In this document: positions 23,500 through 32,443 of the stretch, piece after piece
Position numbering within the stretch: the stretch's first letter is position 1
Layout: every line of letters starts with the position of its first letter
Source of the DNA: JASHPR01 sp963833885
GTDB lineage: Bacteria; Actinomycetota; Actinomycetes; Streptosporangiales; Streptosporangiaceae
NCBI GenBank assembly: GCA_963833885.1
Contig: CAWHZU010000011.1
Coordinates: forward strand, 194,840-258,839
Direction: 5' to 3'
Length of the DNA: 64,000 nt
The notes under the pieces: generated by a model
What the model was told of the DNA's origin: nothing
The model's database searches: none
What the model saw: the letters and a program-made list of their open reading frames with translations, nothing else
Position numbers and translations under genes: made by a program

Positions 23500-25095
23500 T
23501 CACGTCGATGCTGGTCGCAGCAGGTTGCGCTCGAGCACGACCGGCACGAACAGCTCCCGATAGCCGTGCTCATCGAACAGCACCGTGACGTGGTCGCCGT
23601 CATAACGCTGCACCGTGCCCTCGCCCCAGCGCTCGCTCACCACGCGGATGCCCACGGCGAACGGCTCCTCCGGCTGCGTGCCGTCGCCGGTGACATCGCC
23701 GGGCACGAGGTCGTTGTCACAGTTACCGCAGGGCCCGGGGTAGGCCTGCCCGAAGTACGTCAGCAGGAACGACCGGCGGCAGCCTGTGTGGTCGGCGTAG
23801 CGGCGCATCATCGTCAGCCGGGTGCGCTCGATCTCGTTTTCGCGCTCGGTCTCGTTCTCCGACGCCGTCTCCACCTCGGCGACGGTCATCTTCCCGGCCC
23901 AGTGGACCTGCCCGTCGGCCCGCCAGGTCACCGCGCCCAGATCCGCAAGCCGGACCAGCGCGGCCGTCTGCTGCCGCGCGCTGGGCCCGGCCGGCTGGTC
24001 GGCCGCCAGCGCGGCTGCGGCCAACGTGGCTGCGGCCTGCGCGACAGTCGCGCCGGACACGCTGCGCGCGGTCAGATGCTGCGCCGCCCCGAAGTCTTCA
24101 TAGCGATACAGCAGCACCGCGTTTGACGGCTGGCCGTCCCGGCCGGCGCGGCCAAACTCCTGGTAGTACGCATCCAGTGAGGCGGGCGGGTCCACGTGCA
24201 GGACCCAGCGCACATCCGGCTTGTCGATACCCATGCCAAACGCGACTGTGGCCGCGATGATGCGGACCGAGCCGTCCAGGAACGCCGTCATCGCCTCGTG
24301 CCGTTCGCGCGCTGAAAGCCCGGCGTGGTAGAGCGTCACCTGCTCGCCCGCGGATGCCAGCGTGTCGTGGGCCGCCTGCGCGCTGGCGTGCGTGGCAGCG
24401 TAGACAATCCCCGGGCCGCCGAGCTCGCCTGCCGCGCGGGCAAGTTCACGCTCCTTGTCGGTCAGGCTGCCCACGTGGCGCGCCGAGAGGTGGATGTGCG
24501 GCCGGTCGAAGTCGCCGATCACGACCGCGGGATCGCGCAGGCCGAGGCGCCGGATGATCTCGTCCCGCACCGGCGGCGCCGCGGTCGCGGTCAGCGCCAG
24601 CCGGACCGGTGCGCCGATCGCCTCGGCCTGGGCGCCAAGCCGCATGTAGTCCGGCCGGAAGTCGTGGCCCCACTGGCTGATCAGGTGTGCCTCGTCCACG
24701 ACGAACAGGCCCGGTTGCGCGCGCCGCAGCGTCTGGCGGGTCTGCTCGTTCGTCAGTTGCTCGGGGGAGAGGAAGACGAACGTGCCGGGGTCGCAGGAGG
24801 CCAGCAGCGCCGCCGCGCGCGCGTCGGCCGACTGCTGGGAGTTGAGGACGATGGCCGGCAGGCCAGCCGCGCGCAAATGGGTGAGCTGGTCGTCCTGCAG
24901 CGCGATGAGCGGCGAGATGACCACTGTCGGGCCAGTGCGCAGCATCCCGGCCAGCTCATAGATCGCCGATTTCCCGCCACCGGTCGGCAGCACGGCCAGT
25001 ACGTCCCGGCCGCCGGCCAGCGCCTCGACCGCGGGCAGTTGCCCGGGGCGAAGCCGCGCGAAGCCCAGCCGCTCCCGGGCAAGCTCCTCGATCAC
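23500..25095 (-). CDS. RecQ-family ATP-dependent DNA helicase
   Basis: A 531-residue superfamily 2 helicase. Motif 0 is FARLRPGQLPAVEAL, Walker A LPTGGGKSA (about residue 40), motif II VVDEAHLISQWGHDFRP, motif III ALTATA, motif V AFGMGIDKPDVRW and motif VI QEFGRAGRDGQPS. A zinc-binding segment with CRRSFLLTYFG and CGNCDN follows, and the C-terminus is a small SH3-like DUF3553-type domain (RWGEGTVQRYDGDHVTVLF). There is no HRDC domain. GTG 25095 overlaps the stop of the small HTH gene upstream as GTGA, so the two are co-translated. Confidence 0.9.
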   Translation of the reverse strand: MIEELARERLGFARLRPGQLPAVEALAGGRDVLAVLPTGGGKSAIYELAGMLRTGPTVVISPLIALQDDQLTHLRAAGLPAIVLNSQQSADARAAALLASCDPGTFVFLSPEQLTNEQTRQTLRRAQPGLFVVDEAHLISQWGHDFRPDYMRLGAQAEAIGAPVRLALTATAAPPVRDEIIRRLGLRDPAVVIGDFDRPHIHLSARHVGSLTDKERELARAAGELGGPGIVYAATHASAQAAHDTLASAGEQVTLYHAGLSARERHEAMTAFLDGSVRIIAATVAFGMGIDKPDVRWVLHVDPPASLDAYYQEFGRAGRDGQPSNAVLLYRYEDFGAAQHLTARSVSGATVAQAAATLAAAALAADQPAGPSARQQTAALVRLADLGAVTWRADGQVHWAGKMTVAEVETASENETERENEIERTRLTMMRRYADHTGCRRSFLLTYFGQAYPGPCGNCDNDLVPGDVTGDGTQPEEPFAVGIRVVSERWGEGTVQRYDGDHVTVLFDEHGYRELFVPVVLERNLLRPAST

Positions 25096-25343
25096 GACCG
25101 CACCTGCACCGCGCTCTGACCCGAGCCTTCGGTCGCGCGGGAGCGCCCGACCTGAGACAGCCAGTCAGCGGCGCCGAAGTTGCGGCGGAGCGTTTCGCCG
25201 TTCGGTGTCCCGCCGAGCGCGGCTGAGATCCGGTCCCAGGACCAGCCTGCCGACCGGGCTTCGCGTACCGCCAGCGCGATCGTGTTCCGGGCCACCCGCC
25301 GGGCGTCCACCGCGGACTCGAACAGTTCCTCGACCGTCGCCAT
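25092..25343 (-). CDS. Small HTH-type protein coupled to the RecQ-like helicase
   Basis: An 83-residue helical protein: MATVEELFESAVDARRVARN, then SAGWSWDRISAALGGTPNGE and TLRRNFG, which looks like a helix-turn-helix. The tail is hydrophilic. It overlaps the helicase gene by four bases. The start is ATG 25343; the longer frame would cover the operator upstream. The combination may be a conserved two-gene DNA repair or defence unit, with the small protein as regulator or DNA-targeting partner (inference). Confidence 0.7.
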   Translation of the reverse strand: MATVEELFESAVDARRVARNTIALAVREARSAGWSWDRISAALGGTPNGETLRRNFGAADWLSQVGRSRATEGSGQSAVQVRS

Positions 25344-25371
25344 GCCACAAAGCATGCCACATTCTGTGGCA
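25343..25371. promoter_or_regulatory. Triple TGCCACA operator between divergent genes
   Basis: TGCCACA occurs at 25343-25349 and 25355-25361, and inverted (TGTGGCA) at 25365-25371. The last two form a perfect 7-bp inverted repeat with a 3-bp spacer; the first pair is spaced 12 bp. The array spans the start of the HTH-helicase operon and lies about 30 bp upstream of the divergent methyltransferase, so it could control both. Confidence 0.6.
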
Positions 25372-25402
25372 CAGTTCGAGCAGATCTCGGTAGGGTGGCC
25401 GC

Positions 25403-26248
25403 ATGTCCTCACCGCAGGTGCCCGAGATTCATCGCGACCGGCGGGTGGCCGAGTCCTTCGGCGGCGATGCCGAACGCTACGACCGCGCCCGCCCGGACTA
25501 TCCCGATGCCCTGGTCCGGCGGATCATCGCCGCCAGCCCGGGGCGAAACGTCCTGGATGTCGGCTGCGGGACGGGCATCGAGGCCCGGCAGTTCCGGGCG
25601 GCGGGCTGCACGGTCCTCGGCGTCGAGCCCGACGCGCGGATGGCCGAGTTCGCGCGCGGCAGCGGGGTCGAGGTCGAGGTGGCAACGCTGGAAGCCTGGG
25701 ATCCGGCCGGGCGGAAGTTCGACGCGGTCATCGCCGGCACGGCCTGGCACTGGGTAGACCCGGTAGCCGGAGCGGCCAAGACGGCACGGGTGCTGCGTGC
25801 CGGGGGCCTGCTCGCGCCCTTCCACCACGTCTTTCAGACCCCGCCCGCGATACTGGACGCTCTCGCCTCGGCCTACCAGAAGGTAGCGCCGGACTCGCCG
25901 GTCAACCTCTCCTCGCTGAAGCAAGCCCTGGACGCCTACCAGGCGCTGTTCGACAAGATCGCCGACGGGATCCGCCAGGCGAGGGGGTTCAGCGAGCCTG
26001 AGCAGTGGGAGTTCGGCTGGGAGCGCGCCTACACGCGCGACGAGTGGCTGGACCAGCTGCCCACCCAGGGTCACCTCAACCTGCTCCCGCCGGACAAGCT
26101 GGCAGAGGTGCTAGCTGGGGTGGGGGCCGCGATCGACGCGATGGGCGGCAGGTTCACGATGCCGTACACCACCGTCGCGGTCACCGCGAGCCGCGATGGA
26201 CGGGGGACCGGGTCTCGCTTGCAGCGGGCCGATGAGGGTTTGGCATGA
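25403..26248 (+). CDS. Class I SAM-dependent methyltransferase
   Basis: A 281-residue Rossmann methyltransferase. SAM motif I is VLDVGCGTGIEARQFRAAG (near residue 50), followed by VLGVEPDARMAEFAR (acidic loop), FDAVIAGTAWHWVDP (motif II with the W-H-W-V signature) and TARVLRAGGLLAPF. This subgroup resembles UbiE/Tam-type small-molecule methyltransferases. Substrate unknown. It is divergently transcribed from the HTH/RecQ operon and lies 7 bp before the phosphoribosyltransferase. Confidence 0.88.
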   Translation: MSSPQVPEIHRDRRVAESFGGDAERYDRARPDYPDALVRRIIAASPGRNVLDVGCGTGIEARQFRAAGCTVLGVEPDARMAEFARGSGVEVEVATLEAWDPAGRKFDAVIAGTAWHWVDPVAGAAKTARVLRAGGLLAPFHHVFQTPPAILDALASAYQKVAPDSPVNLSSLKQALDAYQALFDKIADGIRQARGFSEPEQWEFGWERAYTRDEWLDQLPTQGHLNLLPPDKLAEVLAGVGAAIDAMGGRFTMPYTTVAVTASRDGRGTGSRLQRADEGLA

Positions 26249-26255
26249 TCGAGGC

Positions 26256-26798
26256 GTGCCAGAGAGCAGCCTGATGGAGCTGGCGCGGGATGTCGACGCG
26301 CGATGCCGGCTGCATGGCCGGTTCACGCTGCGTTCCGGCCAGGTCAGCAGCGATTACTTCGATAAGTACCTGATGGAAGCCGACCCGGCGCTGCTGCGGC
26401 GGGTCACCGACGAGATGGCTGCGCTGGTGCCGCCCGGTACCGGCGCGCTCGCCGGGCTCGAGCTGGGCGGCGTCCCGCTGGCGGTCATGCTCAGCCAGGC
26501 GACCGGGATCCCCGCCCTTTTTGTACGCAAGCAGGCTAAAAGCTATGGTACGTGCCGGATCGCCGAGGGCGGCGACCCCGCGGGCCTGATGGTCGTGCTC
26601 GTCGAGGACGTGATCACAACCGGTGGCGCGGTCATTCACGCAGCCGGCGCGCTGCGCGACCTCGGGGCCACCGTGAGCACCGTCATCTGCGCCATCGACC
26701 GCTCGCAGCCGGGCCGCGGCCGCCTGGCCGCCGCGGGGATCACGGTCAGGCCGGTCCTGAGCAAAGGCTTGCTGGATTCCGTGACCGCGCATGCCTGA
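26256..26798 (+). CDS. pyrE: Orotate phosphoribosyltransferase-like protein
   Basis: A 180-residue type I phosphoribosyltransferase of PyrE kind: RCRLHGRFTLRSGQVSSDYF early, RKQAKSYGTCRIAEGG (substrate loop) and the PRPP-binding motif VLVEDVITTGGAVI near residue 115. It would convert orotate and PRPP to OMP, but the setting away from other pyrimidine genes leaves open a salvage or modified-base role. GTG 26256 is used; ATG 26274 is an alternative. It is probably co-transcribed with the methyltransferase. Confidence 0.8.
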   Translation: MPESSLMELARDVDARCRLHGRFTLRSGQVSSDYFDKYLMEADPALLRRVTDEMAALVPPGTGALAGLELGGVPLAVMLSQATGIPALFVRKQAKSYGTCRIAEGGDPAGLMVVLVEDVITTGGAVIHAAGALRDLGATVSTVICAIDRSQPGRGRLAAAGITVRPVLSKGLLDSVTAHA

Positions 26799-26815
26799 CG
26801 CCTAGGTTGTCTTGG

Positions 26816-27199
26816 ATGAGTCACTACAGCAGGCTGTCCAAGATCGTCGTTGACGTCCCGGCGGCCGAGCACGACCGCGAGGTGGCGTTCTGGGGCGCGG
26901 CCGTCGGGCAGGAGCTGACGCAGGGCATCCGTTACCCCGAGTACCACGGCGCCGCCCTGCACGGCGGCGAGTTCGGGCTGCTCATCCAGCGGCTCGGCGA
27001 CGGCCCGGGCCGGGTGCACCTGGACATTCACACCGACGATCTGGATGCCGAGATCGCCAGGCTGGAAGCCCTGGGGGCGGAACGGGTAGCGATGGTCCAC
27101 GCCTGGTGGATCCTGCGCGATCCCGCCGGGCTGCTGTTCTGCGTCGTCCCGGAGCCCGCCGGCTCGCTCAACGACGGCAACGCGCACCGCTGGGACTAA
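26816..27199 (+). CDS. VOC superfamily (glyoxalase-like) protein
   Basis: The 127-residue protein has paired beta-alpha-beta-beta-beta units: LSKIVVDVPAAEHDREVAFW, RVHLDIHTDDLDAEIARLEA and WWILRDPAGLLFCVVPEP. These match glyoxalase/bleomycin-resistance-like proteins that bind a metal or hydrophobic ligand. The function is not specified by sequence. It lies 17 bp after the pyrE-like gene. Confidence 0.85.
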   Translation: MSHYSRLSKIVVDVPAAEHDREVAFWGAAVGQELTQGIRYPEYHGAALHGGEFGLLIQRLGDGPGRVHLDIHTDDLDAEIARLEALGAERVAMVHAWWILRDPAGLLFCVVPEPAGSLNDGNAHRWD

Positions 27200-27238
27200 T
27201 GTCGCCCGGCGACGTTCACACGTGTCGGCGCAGCGCCG

Positions 27239-27613
27239 TCATGGATGGTCGACATCGATGTGGCGGTTGACAGCCGCGGCGATGGCGTTTAAGTCACCTT
27301 CGTCTGAGCTAATGATGACGTCTCCGCGCCGGAGGGCGCCTTCGACGACGCTGGCGTCGACGACGTCGGCGGTGCGGGCGCGGCCGACGAGGGTTCCAGT
27401 GGCCCGGGCCCTGGCGTCATCGAGAGGTTCGACTTCGCATCCAGCCAAGAGGCGGGCCATCTGCGCCTGCCGGGGCGTGCCTCGCCAGCACTGGGCAACG
27501 ACCGGCGAGGGGACTGTCGGCACCACGCGGCGGAGCAGCAGGGCTCGATGGCGGGCCCACATCAGCCGTTCACCCCGTTCGGCGGCGATCAGCGCTCCGG
27601 AGTCGTAGGTCAC
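27239..27613 (-). CDS. vapC: PIN-domain toxin (VapC family)
   Basis: A 124-residue PIN protein: VTYDSGALIAAERGER (first Asp), PSPVVAQCWRGTPRQ, ARTADVVDASVVEGALRRGD and IISSDEGDLNAIA give the acidic metal-binding set. The predicted activity is endonucleolytic cleavage of RNA, often tRNA. GTG 27613 lies five bases after the antitoxin stop, with CCGGAG as ribosome site; TTG 27622 is an alternative. Confidence 0.85.
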   Translation of the reverse strand: MTYDSGALIAAERGERLMWARHRALLLRRVVPTVPSPVVAQCWRGTPRQAQMARLLAGCEVEPLDDARARATGTLVGRARTADVVDASVVEGALRRGDVIISSDEGDLNAIAAAVNRHIDVDHP

Positions 27614-27618
27614 TCCGG

Positions 27619-27879
27619 TCAAGCGGTCCGCCTTGTGCCATGTGGCTGACCGATCCTGGCAGCCCATTCGTCAGCCTCGGCGATCTCGTCCGGCGTGAAC
27701 GGGCCGTACTCTGCCTCGTACTGACTGACCGCTGCCAGGCCGTCCCGGATGGTGAATTCCTTCCGCGCTGTCTCGGCGACCCAAGCGCTGTAGCTCATCC
27801 CGGCGGCATGGGCGGCAGCGGCTATCTCGGCATCGAGCTCAGGCGGGATGGAGATCGAGCGCTTCTTGCGGACTGCCAT
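27619..27879 (-). CDS. vapB: VapB-type ribbon-helix-helix antitoxin
   Basis: An 86-residue protein with an N-terminal RHH domain: KKRSISIPPELDAEIAAAAH followed by AAGMSYSAWVAETARKEFTI. The acidic C-terminal tail (FTPDEIAEADEWAARIG) is suited to block the toxin. It precedes vapC in the same operon and probably represses it. Confidence 0.85.
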   Translation of the reverse strand: MAVRKKRSISIPPELDAEIAAAAHAAGMSYSAWVAETARKEFTIRDGLAAVSQYEAEYGPFTPDEIAEADEWAARIGQPHGTRRTA

Positions 27880-27923
27880 GACACGACGGTAGCACAGCAG
27901 TAGGACAGCCTGGAGTAAGCTTG

Positions 27924-28895
27924 TCAGGGCTGCGCCGTGCCTCGCAGCCCGGCAAGCGCATCCTCGGCCTCGGCCGCCGCGGTCCCGTGCGCGGCGATCA
28001 CGTCCTGCAGCGCCCGCTCGTAGGCGGTGTCGCGCGCCTGGTCCGCGGTGGTCTCGATGTCGGGCGCGACGCCGGTGCCCTCCCAGTTTCCGCCGGTTTT
28101 CGGGTTGACCGACTCGGCGACGGAGATCGTTGCCTCCAGGTGAGGGTGCACGACGAATCCCTCGCGGGCGTGCGCGCCGCCGCGGGTTCGCTCCCCGACG
28201 ATCGTGGCCCGGCCGAGCTGCTGCAGGTCGTAGCTCAGCTGCTCGCCGCCGGAGAACGTGCTGGCGCTGGTCAGCACGTACACCGGCTTGGTCTTCCCGA
28301 AACGGCGGCCGGGAACGTACGGGAGCGTCCACGCCTGCTTGAGCAGGCTGTCCTTGCGGTCCCGGAGCCCGGTTAGCTGAACCGGTTCGTGGTCCCAGAG
28401 GAAGCTGGCGAGGAAAACGGCCATGCCCGGCTCACCGCCCTGGCAGTGGCGCAGGTCGACGAGCAGCGCGTCGGTGGCCGCGAGCACGCTCATGGCCGCG
28501 GTGATGAGCTCGCCGCAGATGACGGCCGGGAACAGTATCGGCCGCAGTTCCAGGTAGCCGACGTTGCCGGCGAGGCGCTGGACGCACGCTACGCCGCCGC
28601 AGGTCTGGTCGGCCCACCCCGCCAGCGCGGCGTACTCCGCTGCGTCGTCGCCGGCCGTGCGCTCCTGCAGGACCTCATCGTGATAGAGCAGCCGCAGGTG
28701 CTTGTCGCCATTGACCGACTGCAGGTCGGCGGTGACCGCCGCGGCCAGCGCGCGGGCGTCGGCCGGGTACCGTCGTTCGGCCAGCCCCCTGGCCAGCACG
28801 CCCGACACCGCGGTGGCGACCTCGGGAAAGATGTAATGCTCCTCGACCAGCGCGCCGACCTGCCCGACGACGCGCGCCAGCTCGGTCTCATCCAT
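27924..28895 (-). CDS. S41 family (C-terminal processing-like) peptidase, cytoplasmic
   Basis: The 323-residue protein has an N-terminal helical S41_N-like part (VVGQVGALVEEHYIFPEVAT) and an S41 catalytic domain: NVGYLELRPILF, DALLVDLRHCQGGEPGMAVF, TSASTFSGGEQLSYDLQ (nucleophile Ser) and VGERTRGGAHAREGF (near the general base). No PDZ domain and no signal peptide are seen, as in interphotoreceptor-retinoid-binding-protein-like bacterial members. It diverges from an ArsR repressor gene across a clear operator, so expression is likely ligand-controlled. Confidence 0.85.
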   Translation of the reverse strand: MDETELARVVGQVGALVEEHYIFPEVATAVSGVLARGLAERRYPADARALAAAVTADLQSVNGDKHLRLLYHDEVLQERTAGDDAAEYAALAGWADQTCGGVACVQRLAGNVGYLELRPILFPAVICGELITAAMSVLAATDALLVDLRHCQGGEPGMAVFLASFLWDHEPVQLTGLRDRKDSLLKQAWTLPYVPGRRFGKTKPVYVLTSASTFSGGEQLSYDLQQLGRATIVGERTRGGAHAREGFVVHPHLEATISVAESVNPKTGGNWEGTGVAPDIETTADQARDTAYERALQDVIAAHGTAAAEAEDALAGLRGTAQP

Positions 28896-28916
28896 ACCGT
28901 TAATGAAAACATACGC

Positions 28917-28944
28917 TTGACAAAGCGTCAATAAAAATTAACAC
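28917..28944 (+). promoter_or_regulatory. Leaderless arsR promoter with overlapping operator
   Basis: TTGACA (28917-28922) and TAACAC (28939-28944) are spaced 16 bp and lie just upstream of the GTG start at 28953, implying an mRNA with almost no leader. The palindrome TTGAC-AAAGC-GTCAA (28917-28931) covers the -35 box, where a repressor would block it. A wider GTTAAT...ATTAAC pair flanks the site. Confidence 0.6.
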
Positions 28945-28952
28945 TAACTACG

Positions 28953-29456
28953 GTGGACGAAGACTCCATTTCCGTCGCCAGGCCGGAGCAGTTCAAGGCC
29001 CTGGGCCACCCGATGCGCCACCGGCTGCTGTTCGCGCTCGGCCAGGGCGAAGCGACCATAAGCCAGCTCGCCACGACGCTGGACAGCAACAAGGGGAACG
29101 TGGCGCATCACCTCAAGGTGCTCGCGGACGCGGGCCTGGTCGAGCTGGCAGGGACGCGCCACGTGCGCGGCGGCACCGAGCAGTACTACCGGCGCGCCTT
29201 CGAGCGCCTGCAGTTCGAGGACACCGGCGGCCTCACCGAGGTCGCGTTCAGCGCGGTTGCCGCGGAGATCGCCACCGCGCAGGCCGAGCCCTTCCTGATG
29301 CTGCGGAATCTGAGGCTGACTGCCGAGCACGCGGATCGGCTGACCGCCGCCCTCCGCGACCTATCCGACGAGGCCGAAGACGGGAGCGACGAGCCCCGTT
29401 ACGGCTTGCTGCTCGGTCTGTACAAACCGGCGCAGGCTCCCTCGCCGGACGCGTGA
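28953..29456 (+). CDS. ArsR family (winged-helix) transcriptional regulator
   Basis: A 167-residue protein whose first 90 residues form an ArsR-type winged helix: FKALGHPMRHRLLFALGQGE, then ISQLATTLDSNKGNVAHHLK and VLADAGLVELAGTRHVRGGT, with the wing HVRGGTEQYY. No metal-binding CxC is present. The C-terminal part is helical. GTG 28953 follows a -10 box closely. It probably represses itself and the divergent S41 peptidase gene. Confidence 0.87.
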   Translation: MDEDSISVARPEQFKALGHPMRHRLLFALGQGEATISQLATTLDSNKGNVAHHLKVLADAGLVELAGTRHVRGGTEQYYRRAFERLQFEDTGGLTEVAFSAVAAEIATAQAEPFLMLRNLRLTAEHADRLTAALRDLSDEAEDGSDEPRYGLLLGLYKPAQAPSPDA

Positions 29457-29530
29457 GATCGCGGGCCGGCCGGAACGATACGGGCGCGCCGGTGGCTTCC
29501 GGCGCGCCCGGGGCGTGGTGCGAGTACCGG

Positions 29531-30284
29531 TCACGCGGTGATGTCGCGGTGGCGGAGCACGACCGCGCCGGCGAGCAGCGCGACGAGGGCGTAGCCGGCC
29601 AGCACCGCGACCGCGGGTGCCTGGGCCAGCAGGTGGCTGGTGACCGGGAAGTCGGTCGTGCCGCTGGCGCCGGTGGCCAGGCCGCCGACGCCGAATTCCT
29701 GGACGGCGGGGCCCACATGGGGGATGAACCCGAGCAGCGGCTCGGCCACGTACAGCACGGACAGCAGGGTGATGATGGCGCCGACCTGGTTGCGGATGAT
29801 CGCGCCAGCGCCGACGCCGAGCGCGGCGCCGATCGCGGTCGCGGCAGCGCTGCCGATGATGATGGCGGCAAGCTGCGGCGCCGTCGATCCCGCTGCCGAT
29901 GTGCCGGCTGGCCAGCACCGGCATCGTGATCGCCGCCGCGATCCCGGAGGCGGCCAGCCCGAACACCAGCCCGGCTCCGGCCAGCGTGATCAGCTTGGCG
30001 GCCAGCACCCGGCCGCGGCGCGGGGTGATCAGCACCGCGGGGACGATGGTCTTGTGCCGGAACTCGGTGGTCACGGCCAGTGCGCCGGCGATCAGCGCGA
30101 AGGTCTGCGCGAGCCCGGCAAGCGCCAGCGTGGCCCGGGCCGGGCTGCCCCCGCCGGTGTACGTGGTGGCCAGGGCGGTGAGCGCGACCGCAGCGACGAT
30201 CAGCACGAGGGCGCCGATGGCCAGTATCCGGAACGTGCGGGTGGTGGCGAGCCTGGCCACCTCGGCGCGGATGAGTCTGGTCAT
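29531..30284 (-). pseudogene. ABC-2 type permease, interrupted by one apparent frameshift
   Basis: Starting at ATG 30284 (MTRLIRAEVARLATTRTFRI), the protein reads through GALAVTTEFRHKTIVPAVLI, typical of bacterial ABC-2 permeases. After HIGSGIDGA the coding continues in the next frame (QLAAIIIGSAAATAIGAALG, LSVLYVAEPLLGFIPHVG) to the TGA at 29531, giving about 250 residues and six membrane helices. One extra base near 29878 explains the break. It overlaps the ATPase gene by four bases (ATGA). Confidence 0.75.
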
Positions 30285-31087
30285 GACGGATCTGTCTCCA
30301 TGCTCGTGTCGGTCAGCTGAAGGTAGATGTCTTCCAGCGTGAGGCCCGGGTAGGCGGCCGCCAGTTCGTCCAGGGTTGCCTGCGCGACGCAGCGGCCTTC
30401 GCTGATCACCACGATGTCGTCGACGGTCTGCGCGACCTCGGCCAGCGCGTGGCTGGAGATCAGCACGGCGCGGCCCTGTGCGGCCAGGAACCGCAGCATG
30501 TCCCGCAGCCAGCGGATGCCCTGGGGGTCAAGGCCGTTGGCCGGCTCGTCCAGAACGAGCACCGCGGGGTCGCCCAGCAGCGCCGTGGCCAGGCCCAGCC
30601 GCTGGCGCATCCCCAGCGAGTAGCCGCCGGTCCGCTGCCGGGCCGCGCGGGCCAGGCCGACGCTGTCCAGGAGCGTGTCGGCCCGGCTGGCCGGCACCCC
30701 GGCGGCCGTTGCGAGCACCCGCAGATGGTTGCGGCCGCTGCGGCCGGGGTGCACAGCCGAGGCGTCGAGCAGCGCGCCGACGGCGCGGGCCGGGTCGTTC
30801 AGCTCCGCGTACCGGCAGCCACCGATGAGGGCGGTTCCGGCGTCGGGACGGATCAGCCCGAGCATCGCCCGCAGGGTCGTGGTCTTCCCGGCGCCGTTGG
30901 GCCCGAGAAATCCGGTGATCCGGCCGTAGGACACGGTGAACGACAGGTCGTGCACCGCCACCGTGTCGCCGAATCTCTTGGTCAGCCCGGTCACCTCGAT
31001 GGCCGTGCGTGTTGTGGACGGGCGGTCGTTGGCCGCCGGGGCGCGGTCGCCCGCAGGGCGCCTGCCAAGTGCTTTTGCTGCGTTCAT
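30281..31087 (-). CDS. ABC transporter ATP-binding protein
   Basis: A 268-residue ABC ATPase: AIEVTGLTKRFGDTVAVHDL, Walker A LGPNGAGKTTT, signature YSLGMRQRLGLATALLG (an S-L-G-M-R-Q variant), Walker B VLVLDEPANGLDPQG and H-loop LISSHALAEV. This is the subgroup paired with small ABC-2 permeases for drug or peptide export. ATG 31087 gives a 30-residue basic leader. It diverges from the histidine kinase gene, a common layout in which the two-component system controls the transporter. Confidence 0.88.
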   Translation of the reverse strand: MNAAKALGRRPAGDRAPAANDRPSTTRTAIEVTGLTKRFGDTVAVHDLSFTVSYGRITGFLGPNGAGKTTTLRAMLGLIRPDAGTALIGGCRYAELNDPARAVGALLDASAVHPGRSGRNHLRVLATAAGVPASRADTLLDSVGLARAARQRTGGYSLGMRQRLGLATALLGDPAVLVLDEPANGLDPQGIRWLRDMLRFLAAQGRAVLISSHALAEVAQTVDDIVVISEGRCVAQATLDELAAAYPGLTLEDIYLQLTDTSMETDPS

Positions 31088-31220
31088 GGCCCAAAGATCG
31101 CCCGGCGGCGCCGTCCGGCGCGTCGGCCCGACGGCCATTTCGGGGCCGCCTTTGGCCGGCCGGAGCACCGACTTTAGTAGCGGGCCAGCGGCCGGTGCCG
31201 ACGCGTACCCTGGCGTCAAG

Positions 31221-32443
31221 ATGGCCAGATTCCAGGCAGCCAACGGCCGCACCGCCCGATGGCGGCGGACGCTGCCGGCTGCGGGGTGGCCGCCGCCGTT
31301 CGGACGCTGGCCGGCCGCCGACCGGCTGGTTGACGCCGGATTGTTCCTGTTCGCTGTCGGGCTCGGTGGCCTGGCCATGAGCTACCTGTGGCACACCCAC
31401 GGCGAGTTCCTCGACGCCGTGGACCTGGCTGCCGGGTCGCTGGCATGCCTGGCGCTATGGCAGCGGCGCTCCCATCCGGTCGGCGTCTTCGTGCTGGCGT
31501 TCGCCGCAGGCTCCATTTCCCGCTGGCCGCCGGGGCCTCCCTTGTCGCCATCGCCGCAGCCGCGTCGCGCGTGCGAGGACGGGCTCTCATTCCCGTCGCG
31601 CTGATGGCCGCCGCGGGCAGCATCGCGTTCCCGCTGGTCAATCCCCGTGCAGGGGAGATACTCCAGATTGGCTTCCCCGCCTTCCTGTTCACGGCGATGG
31701 CGTTCGGCTGGGGGCTGTACCTGCGCGCCCGGCGTGAGCTGGTTGCCTCGCTCCGGCAGCGGGCGGAGCAGCTGGAAGCCGACCAGATCCGCAACGCCGA
31801 GCTGGCTCGTGAGGCGGAACGGCGCAGCATCGCACGGGAGATGCACGACGTGCTGGCCCACCGGCTGTCCCTGCTCAGCGTTCATGCCGGGGCGCTGCAC
31901 TTCCACCCGGACGCGCCCGCTGCCGAGATAGCCAGCGCGGCCGGGGTGATCAGGACATCGGCCTCCGCCGCGCTCGATGATCTGCGGGAGATCGTCACCG
32001 TGCTCCGCGAGGAGCCCGATGATGCCGCCGGGCCGCCCCAGCCCGGTTTCGGCCAGCTCGGCGACCTGCTGGAAGAGTCCCGGTCTGCGGGGATGGTCGT
32101 GGAGGCCCGCATCGACGTGCCCGGGGCCGGTGAACTGCCCGCGTCGGCCGGCCGGACCGCATACCGGGTCGTCCAGGAGGGCCTGACCAACGCGCGCAAG
32201 CATGCGCCAGGCGCGCCCGTCGAGGTGAGCGTCACGTGCAACGGCGAAGCTGGCCTGGTCGTCGAGGTCATCAGCCGTGCCGTGACCGCCGCTCCCGGCG
32301 TGCCGTCATTCGCCGGTGCCGGGTCGGGCACCGGGCTGATCGGCCTTGCCGAGCGGCTCGCACTGGCCGGCGGTGACCTGGAGCACCGCACCACCGCCGA
32401 CGGCGAGTTCGCGCTGCGCGCGATGCTGCCAGGCCAGCGATGA
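31221..32443 (+). pseudogene. NarL-type sensor histidine kinase, interrupted by one apparent frameshift
   Basis: The N-terminal membrane part begins at ATG 31221 (MARFQAANGRTARW) and continues through LALWQRRSHPVGVFVLAFAA. Near 31515, in ATTTCCCG, the frame moves back by one base and the protein resumes as FPLAAGASLVAIAAAASRVR. Downstream is a normal HisKA_3/HATPase module: SIAREMHDVLAHRLSLLSVH with the phospho-acceptor His, VVQEGLTNARKHAPGA and GTGLIGLAERLALAGG. The total is about 407 residues. It overlaps the response regulator gene by ATGA. Confidence 0.8.
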
